Part shown: positions 58,336-64,000 of the stretch, in pieces
How positions within the stretch are numbered: the stretch's first letter is position 1
Layout of the letters: each line of letters starts with the position of its first letter
Origin: Culex pipiens pallens
Taxonomy: Eukaryota > Arthropoda > Insecta > Diptera > Culicidae
Direction: 5' to 3'
Length of the DNA: 64,000 nt
NCBI RefSeq assembly: GCF_016801865.2
Contig: NC_068938.1
Coordinates: 128,009,823 to 128,073,822 of the forward strand
Notes under the pieces: model-generated
Seen by the model: only the letters and a program-made list of their open reading frames with translations
Database searches by the model: none
What the model was told of the DNA's origin: nothing
Program-made: the position numbers and the translations under genes

Positions 58336-60098
58336 TAGGGCTTCCAATTTTCCCGGGTTTTGAATTTCCCGGGAAACGGGAAAAATATTTTTGGAATCCC
58401 GGGAATTCCCGGGATCCCGGGATATTTTTGAAACAGTAATAAAATCCATATTTCCATTATATTTGTTATGCATGTCATGCTTGTCATGCATGTCATGTCA
58501 TACTATTGCTCAATACTATTAATTGGTGATAATCAAAACTTCAATCTAAACAAGGGCAGCAGTTTTTTGAATGCTTAAGAAAAATTTAAAATTGTTTTTT
58601 TTGTTCAATGTTGTGCTTTGGATTTTTAATGAAACATAATTTTTAATAAGTAAGTCTCTTATCAAAAAGGCTAGTAACTAAACGGATTTTTCTTTACATA
58701 CGGATTTTCGACCTTCTTCGAAAATTTTTATTAGGCCGGATTTTTAATGGTGACAATAATAACTTTTTCTAATCTAATCTAATCTTATCTAATCTAATCT
58801 AATCTAACCCTAGCGCAGCCAGTCTTTCGAGGGCATCCTGGAAAATGCCTTAGGTTGATTAACGCCTAGCATCCTCTTGTCATTATTAACATTCGCAGTG
58901 CCCCAATGCAATAAATTGCTTTGAAACATCACAAACGTTAAAGCGGCCAGGCCAACTGCGTAAAGTTAACCACAAAGATGATTCGTTGAAATGGATTGAG
59001 TATGAGCACGAGTGTTCAAACAGCAATACATTTCTGAATCTACAGGGGTGGAAGAAACGTGGGGATCCCCCGCTCACGTTCCTGTTTGTTTAGGCAATTA
59101 ATCGTTGGGAACCACCATGCTGAGAAGTTTTGGTGCTCCGGGACCCTCTTGGGATGGGACACTGTATTTCCACAAATGCCCTGTACACTATTTGCCGTGG
59201 TTATAGCGCCACAACTCGCTAATGGTGACAATAATAACTTTTTAGATTAAAATGCTTTTTTGACTTGGCCAAAGCTTTTGCTATTTAAATATCTTTATAG
59301 AACTGTCAGTTTGATATTAAAAGTATAATTTTCAAAAAAAAGTTAATTGTCCTTTAAAAAACTACATAATTGTTCTTTTCATATTCCTTTCAAACCATAT
59401 TTATTCAATAAATGAACCAAAGGCTATCTAAAGCTAGTGAAAACCTGTGTAAATTTGGATTAACAAACATTTTTGTGAATAGACTCAGATCAATATTATC
59501 CTTGAAAGCTCCTTAATCCTTACATTTGGTAAACTTCAGAAATGCTCAAGAAAAATAAATTTAAAAAAACATACAGATTTGAATCAGCAAATCACGGTTT
59601 ACATTGTGTATGTTTTTAAATGTTCAAGTCATAAGCACTATGATTGCAAAGTTAAAATTGTAAGCTGTAAATACGACACACTTTTATATTTTCAAGTCCC
59701 AAATTCCAAATTTATCTAAATAATGCCTTAACAGTTTTTTTGTACTTTGGGGTCATATCAGTCAAGTCTTTTCAAAAAATTATTAAGTAACATAAAAAAT
59801 CAGATCAGTTAACTAAATTTTAATAATTTTTCCTTGTAACCCAAAATAATGCTGATATATGCCGATAACAAAATTAAATTTTATAAAATACTTATCGATT
59901 GCTAGGTTTGTGTGCATCTTTTTTCTAACCAAATTTGAATTTCCAGAGCAAAATGTGGTAATTTTTTCAACTTTGGAAATTCTTGGTTTAAGAAAAAATC
60001 CCGTGAGTTTTGTATCAAAAATCCCGGGATTCGGGAATTCCCGGTTTTGGAAAAATCCCGGGAATTTTGTCCCGGGAATTCCCGGGATGGACGCACTA
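58336..60098. mobile_element. Second TAGGGC/TAGTGC-ended hAT-like element with CCCGGGAATTCCCGGG motifs
   Basis: The left end TAGGGCTTCCAATTTTCCCG and the complement of the right end, TAGTGCGTCCATCCCGGGAA, follow the same pattern as the element at 50563. Subterminal CCCGGGAATTCCCGGG blocks occur at 58395-58420 and 60020-60088. The flanking 8-mers do not match, so the TSD is lost or the ends are eroded. A SINE fragment is nested at 58769. No transposase frame is seen. Confidence 0.6.
58769..59219 (-). mobile_element. 5'-truncated SINE with perfect 24-bp TSD
   Basis: Identical 24-bp flanks lie at 58745-58768 and 59220-59243. The 451-bp insert matches the 3' two-thirds of the SINE at 46352-47037 on the minus strand. 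Shared strings include AGCGAGTTGTGGCGCTATAA and TTAAAGCGGCCAGGCC. The tail at the left is (AATCT)n. The tRNA-like head is missing, consistent with 5' truncation. Confidence 0.85.
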
Positions 60099-60150
60099 CT
60101 TGTGACATTATTTCACCACTACGGATTAATTCACTCAAGGAGTATCAATC

Positions 60151-60347
60151 CCTTGGTGGCCGAATGGCTAAAGCATCCGACTTCCAATCCAAAGGTGTGA
60201 GTTCGAATCCCACCTGATTCTATGCGTTTTTTATTCATATTCAAGTTCATTTACAGTCGAAAAATTTCAAGGAGACCGGTCGGGAATCGAACCCTGAAGC
60301 TTCCGCTTATGAGGCGGGAGCCGTAGCCATTAAGTCACGGGTCGGTC
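60151..60347. repeat. Head-to-head pair of tRNA-like modules
   Basis: The plus-strand module (about 60151-60221) has a D-arm-like GTGGCCGAATGGCTAAAGC, an anticodon-loop-like CTTCCAA and a T arm GAGTTCGAATCCCAC. The minus-strand module (60274-60347) has an anticodon loop CTCATAA and the B box GGGTTCGATTCCC. Acceptor stems do not close fully, so neither is a functional tRNA. The spacer contains TTCATATTCAA, as does the spacer of the opposed pair at 46828-47033. Confidence 0.6.
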
Positions 60348-61663
60348 TTTTTAAAAAAAACTCACAAATATTTCATTTGTTAAACTTGAATATTAAACCA
60401 TTGGTTAACCAATCAACATAAAACATTAGATCTGAATTTCAAAAAAAAACTTTATTATTTTTTTTTACAAATGAGTTTATTTTAAGTAATAGAGTGCCCA
60501 GAATATGGATTTCAAAACCTCGCTCCACAAGCTGAACATTAATCTTAGACCTTTTTAAAGACTCTGGGATAAATAAAAGCAAAATCGATCAACATTAACC
60601 CATTGATACTCGGAGGTAAAGTTTGTATGGAAAAGCGTAAAAAGTTTTTTAAGTAAAAAAAAGTTTCCTCGGGAGATCAAAAATTAGATTTCTTGATTAA
60701 AAAAAGCACATTTCTAAAACACTACTTTTTACAAAAATAAAATTCAAATAGTTTACCAAAGGTCTTCAATATTTGTGATTTTTATTAAATTATCGTCAAG
60801 TTTTCTTGATTCCCACTATCAAGTGGGTGATTTCTGGATCTTACACCCTATCAAAAAGAATAATTTCATTTCATTATATTGAGTACGTCATCAACTTTAC
60901 GAAAGTTACGCATGGACTTTAACTAAACTTTTTTTTTAAGTTACAAAGTTCAATCATTTTTCAAAAAATCAATTTTTTGCTTATTTCTGATAGGTTGGAA
61001 ACAGATATTAGACAAAATTGCAAATTCAATTTAAATATGTAAAATAGGATTATACGTTTTCCCCAGTTTTTGAGGAGAAAATCAGGTAGTCTTTCGTAAA
61101 AGTCCAGATAGGATGCAGTTTGTGACGGTGCATATCTTTCCTCAATATAAAATCGAATTCAGAAGGAAATGATTTATAGATATGAGCAATTGTGTTCGGA
61201 TATCAATAAGTAGGTAATATGAATAATCTGTGTTATTTCTTCAAAACTTTATTTGAAAAAATTGGCAAATTAAATAATTTATTTGTTTTTGAAGTAAACA
61301 TAAGCACACACTTATTTTTAATTTCACAATTCATCACAATTAATAAGACCAACCTACCCCCAGCAAATCCAGTCCACTGGTGACAATCTGTGCAGTCTCC
61401 ACCCACCACTTGCAGCAACACCCAACCTGTGAAACAGCAAATTGTTTCACTTGTAATCTCCCTAGCTTTAGCGGGGCAGCCAGCTTGCATGTTGGTTTTA
61501 CACGCTCGACAGTAATCCACTTTTTATGACTAATGCGCGAAGATTACCAGAAGCTCTGGGCTGGCTCGTCGCCAGGACCCGGTAATGAAAGCGAAATTAT
61601 TACACTTTCCGACTGACTTACTCGCAGCTCAACCCGGTTTGGGACAAACAGCCAGCGGCTAAA
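60348..61663. other. AT-rich block, then a short unique patch (about 61300-61660)
   Basis: AT-rich up to about 61300 with nothing recognised. The GC-richer patch contains a 95-codon minus-strand frame (61233-61520) with several cysteines, but no motif spacing I recognise and no splice support. Confidence 0.4.
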
Positions 61664-62245
61664 GTAGGGTAGGGTAGTCACCAATGAGACACTTTTGGTT
61701 TTCAACTTTTAACGATTTTTCTAATTTTTTTATCAGCGTGTTTTAATGCGCTTCTTGTTGTATTTTATTTCTTTTAATGTGTTCTAATATTGACCAAAAT
61801 ATGAGATCGATCTGACATCTACAGCCAGAGTTATGCAACTGTCTCATTGTAGACGCACTTGGCAGGAACAATGAGACAGCTGGGGAACAATGAGACACTC
61901 TACGAAAATCAACATTTTTCAAGTAAAACATCATGTTTTTGTATTGTTCCATTGCAGGTGGCTTGCCTTGAACATTTCAGGGCAATTTTGTCAACATGAA
62001 ACTTTTATTAACAAAAGTTACACTAAAAAGTATTTAAATTTTGTTAAATCCATATATTAATACCAAATAACTTTGTATTTTTGGTAAAATGAAGTTTTAA
62101 CTCTATAAATATGCCAAAAATCACTTTTAATTCATGTTTTGAAAGATTTACATCGACTTTGAAAAGTTTATCGAAGAAAAATCAATGTGTCTCATTGTTA
62201 CCCATGGGCTGAAATGAGTGGGGAACAATGAGACAGCCCTGGATT
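61664..62245. repeat. Dispersed repeat rich in CAATGAGAC
   Basis: CAATGAGACA or a near copy occurs at 61682, 61869, 61889 and 62227, and the complement TGTCTCATTG at 61850 and 62189. The block begins GTAGGGTAGGGTAGTCACC and ends GACAGCCCTGG. I recognise it as a mosquito repeat but cannot assign a class or exact boundaries. Confidence 0.4.
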
Positions 62246-62889
62246 CTGAGTATATTCAAAATTTTGGCCAAATCTAATGAAAGGACATTGTAGCCCAACT
62301 CAATCCCTATGGAACGTCGAAAGAAATTTGAAGAAATATTAGTTTTCGTGTAAATGGCAGCCTACTAGCGAAAAAGTATTTTTTGTCCACTTTTACACCC
62401 CAGAATCAAACATTTGTGGCGACCCTTGCGCCCCAATTTCTCCTACGCCGAATGAAGCAGACGATAAGCAACATACAACTGTTTGTCTACTGATACCTAT
62501 TGTTATCCATCGTCTCTTCATCTGTGCACTCTGCACACGAACGATCGTATGGCTTGCGAGCCGATCGTAGATCACACCACAGCTAGTCAATAAACGACAA
62601 CTGTCCGAGACGGACGTAAAGGAATCGTCGCGTGTATTTATTCGAGTTTCTTTTACTCGTCCGAACATAATTAATATAGCTCACCTAGCTATAACTGGTC
62701 ACCCCCGAACGAGAACCATTTAGAGGCAAACTTGCCAGAAATCCACGGAAAGTGAACCCCTTAAAAAACCACGTGAAGTGAACCGGTGTCGCTTGTGCAC
62801 CCAATAGTGAAAGTGCAAACAAAAATTGCATCCAAAATTTAAAGTGTAAAAAAAAAAAAGAAAAATTACGCCCAAAGAAGTAGCGTGAA
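62246..62889 (+). other. Probable 5' LTR/leader of a retroelement
   Basis: Directly upstream of the gag-like frame lies GC-balanced sequence with TCAATAAACGAC near 62587 (a possible polyadenylation signal). TGGTCACCCCCGAACGAGAA at 62697 is in the position and style of a primer-binding site. A possible LTR start, TGTGGCGACC, lies at 62416. No second LTR copy is present in the window, so neither LTR boundary can be verified. Confidence 0.35.
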
Positions 62890-63681
62890 ATGGCAAAGTG
62901 CGATAAAAGCCAAGTTGATAACGCACGAAAAGTGCGGTTTGATGGTGAAAATTTTAAGAGTGAAGAAAATACAATGGCGCCCCTTGGCGAGCCCCCAACA
63001 CAGATGAGCCGTTCGCTGTCGGACAGAATAGCTGAACTGTCCCAGCAATTGAACGACGCACTGTCTTGCCAGCCACATGGGCAATCGAACCGTCGTTGGA
63101 TCTGCTGGCTTCATTCTCAGTACGGTTTCCAAGCACGGAAATGTGAGAAGTTTAAAGCTAACAATTCTTGCGTGCCATGCATATTTTACCCCAAACCATA
63201 CGGTAAGTCACCCGCTCATTGCGAACCGATTGTTCTCAAGAATTCCGCCATTTGCGAACCCGAAGAATCAACTTCTTCATCCACAACAAGTGAACCCTGC
63301 TCAAGCAAATAAAAAATTTCCACTTTATGTGAACCTTTTCAAAGTAATCATACCACTTTAAGTGAACCTAAACAAATTAGCGAATCCAAACATTCCCTCT
63401 CGAGTAAATTTGATCGACAATATCGATTAAACAAATCCACATTCAGTGAACCAAAGTCAACTCAACCAACCACCTTTGGTGAACCCTATCAAAGATCAGA
63501 AATAAACCAATCCACCCTGAGTGAACTTGATCAATCAAAGAAAACCACTTCATGTGAACCAAAACATTCGAAAATTCCCACTTTTAGTGAACCTTCACAA
63601 GTAAACTTAACCAGCAAATATCTGAACCATCAACCAGTTAACATACAACGAATCCATATTCACGACCAAAAGTCGTCATGA
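62890..63681 (+). pseudogene. Gag-like retroelement frame broken by one in-frame TAA
   Basis: The start is ATG at 62890, with TAG two codons upstream and purine G at both -3 and +4. The frame gives 140 residues, then TAA at 63310-63312. It then stays open in the same frame for another 122 codons to TGA at 63679. Residues 70-85 read WICWLHSQYGFQARKC. This resembles the CWYHxxYGxxAxKC motif found just before the protease in insect LTR-retroelement polyproteins. A short helical stretch (SLSDRIAELSQQLNDAL) precedes it. From about residue 111 an 11-residue repeat with a C/S-E-P core begins, and it continues past the stop. No protease, reverse transcriptase or integrase follows. It is either a decayed gag or a protein made by stop readthrough; decay is more likely. 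Confidence 0.6.
63221..63595 (+). repeat. 33-bp (11-codon) repeat, core GTGAACC
   Basis: GCGAACC or GTGAACC/GTGAACT occurs at 63221, 63254, 63290, 63329, 63362, 63446, 63479, 63521, 63554 and 63587. Five of the nine steps are exactly 33 nt, and the others (36, 39, 42, 84) are also multiples of three. In the frame of the gag-like gene each core encodes C/S/G-E-P or S-E-L, usually preceded by TTL or similar. Confidence 0.8.
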
Positions 63682-63766
63682 AATATTGTAGCTTTCGCTA
63701 TTCAGTGATTTCAAATGTAGGAGGTCCTACATGTACAAAAGGGAAAAGGGATACCTTAAAACTAAC

Positions 63767-64000
63767 TTATAAACTATATAAAGAGCGGATCAATGCAGCT
63801 GAAGACTGCAATGATTTTTGTCGAAATGCATCAATTATCTTATTGGACATAACATCCAAAGTGTCAACTTCGGCTAATTGATGAAGTTCACTGGTGCTGA
63901 ACCAGGGAGGAAGTTTCAGAATCATTTTCAGAATTTTGTTCTGAATCCTCTGAAGTTTTTTCTTCCTGGTTAAGCAACAGCTTGTCCAAATCGGCACAGC
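63767..64000 (-). CDS. C-terminal end of a jockey-like non-LTR reverse transcriptase (partial)
   Basis: The frame enters from the right edge of the window and ends at a stop at 63767. It reads VPIWTSC, then KLQRIQNKILKMILKLPPW, then STSELHQLAEVD. The order PIWxSC ... LQxxQNKxLKMILxLPPW ... LHxxAxVxxL is the conserved tail of reverse transcriptases of jockey-clade LINEs in insects. About 85 bp of 3' untranslated sequence (to about 63682) separate it from the gag-like frame on the other strand. No poly(A) tail is evident. The rest of the element lies outside the window, so whether it is intact cannot be judged. Confidence 0.75.
   Translation of the reverse strand, partial: AVPIWTSCCLTRKKKLQRIQNKILKMILKLPPWFSTSELHQLAEVDTLDVMSNKIIDAFRQKSLQSSAALIRSLYSL

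Noticed and set aside
60274..60347. Functional methionine tRNA gene (CAT loop, minus strand)
   Set aside because: The acceptor stem has two mismatches near its base and the anticodon stem one. It is paired with an opposed tRNA-like module as in the SINE.

Overview
This window looks like nuclear, non-coding DNA from a culicine mosquito, most likely Culex. I recognise several repeat families by memory: the element with GCCTTCCTCAC ends, tRNA-derived SINEs with an (AATCT)n tail, MITEs ending CACAG...CTGTG, and long foldbacks ending GAGCAATTCTC. That assignment is recall, not a search. I see no complete host protein-coding gene, no functional rRNA or tRNA gene, no CRISPR array and no bacterial-type operon. 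The window is either a very long intron or an intergenic region.

Layout. Unique, GC-richer islands (about 2.48-3.96, 7.65-9.77, 13.03-15.2, 18.4-21.5, 25.4-27.5, 30.7-32.2, 34.05-36.2, 40.9-43.0, 47.06-48.1, 53.8-54.9, 56.75-57.9 and 61.3-61.65 kb) alternate with AT-rich blocks made of transposons and tandem repeats. Two 18-bp satellite arrays with related units (4.06-4.83 and 9.78-11.57 kb) are each interrupted by a long palindromic transposon, and the second also by two tRNA-related insertions. A hexamer/13-mer array fills 32.2-34.0 kb and an almost perfect 12-mer array fills 55.74-56.6 kb.

Mobile elements. Many boundaries are proved by target-site duplications (TSDs). They include long foldbacks with 4-bp TSDs (4834-6680 and 50691-52598), a hAT-like foldback with an 8-bp TSD (6930-7644), and a foldback whose termini equal the RAG/Transib heptamer CACAGTG with a 5-bp TSD (43761-44505). 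A complete SINE (46352-47037, 20-bp TSD) has a 5'-truncated relative (58769-59219, 24-bp TSD). A second retroelement family with variable tandem tails appears three times (15325-15381, 40374-40658, 49573-50317), each with a 19-23 bp TSD. At 48.2-53.6 kb the insertions are nested and can be ordered in time.

The right end carries retroelement coding remnants. A gag-like frame (62890-63681) is broken by one in-frame TAA and ends in an 11-residue repeat. The C-terminus of a jockey-like non-LTR reverse transcriptase (63767 to the edge, minus strand) follows it.

The most interesting points are a 26-bp module shared by transposons with unrelated ends and TSDs, the Transib-like foldback, opposed tRNA-like modules with a common spacer but different tRNA identities, the two related 18-bp satellites, the gag-like frame that stays open past its stop, and a candidate recursive splice site or 48-nt microexon at 34780.
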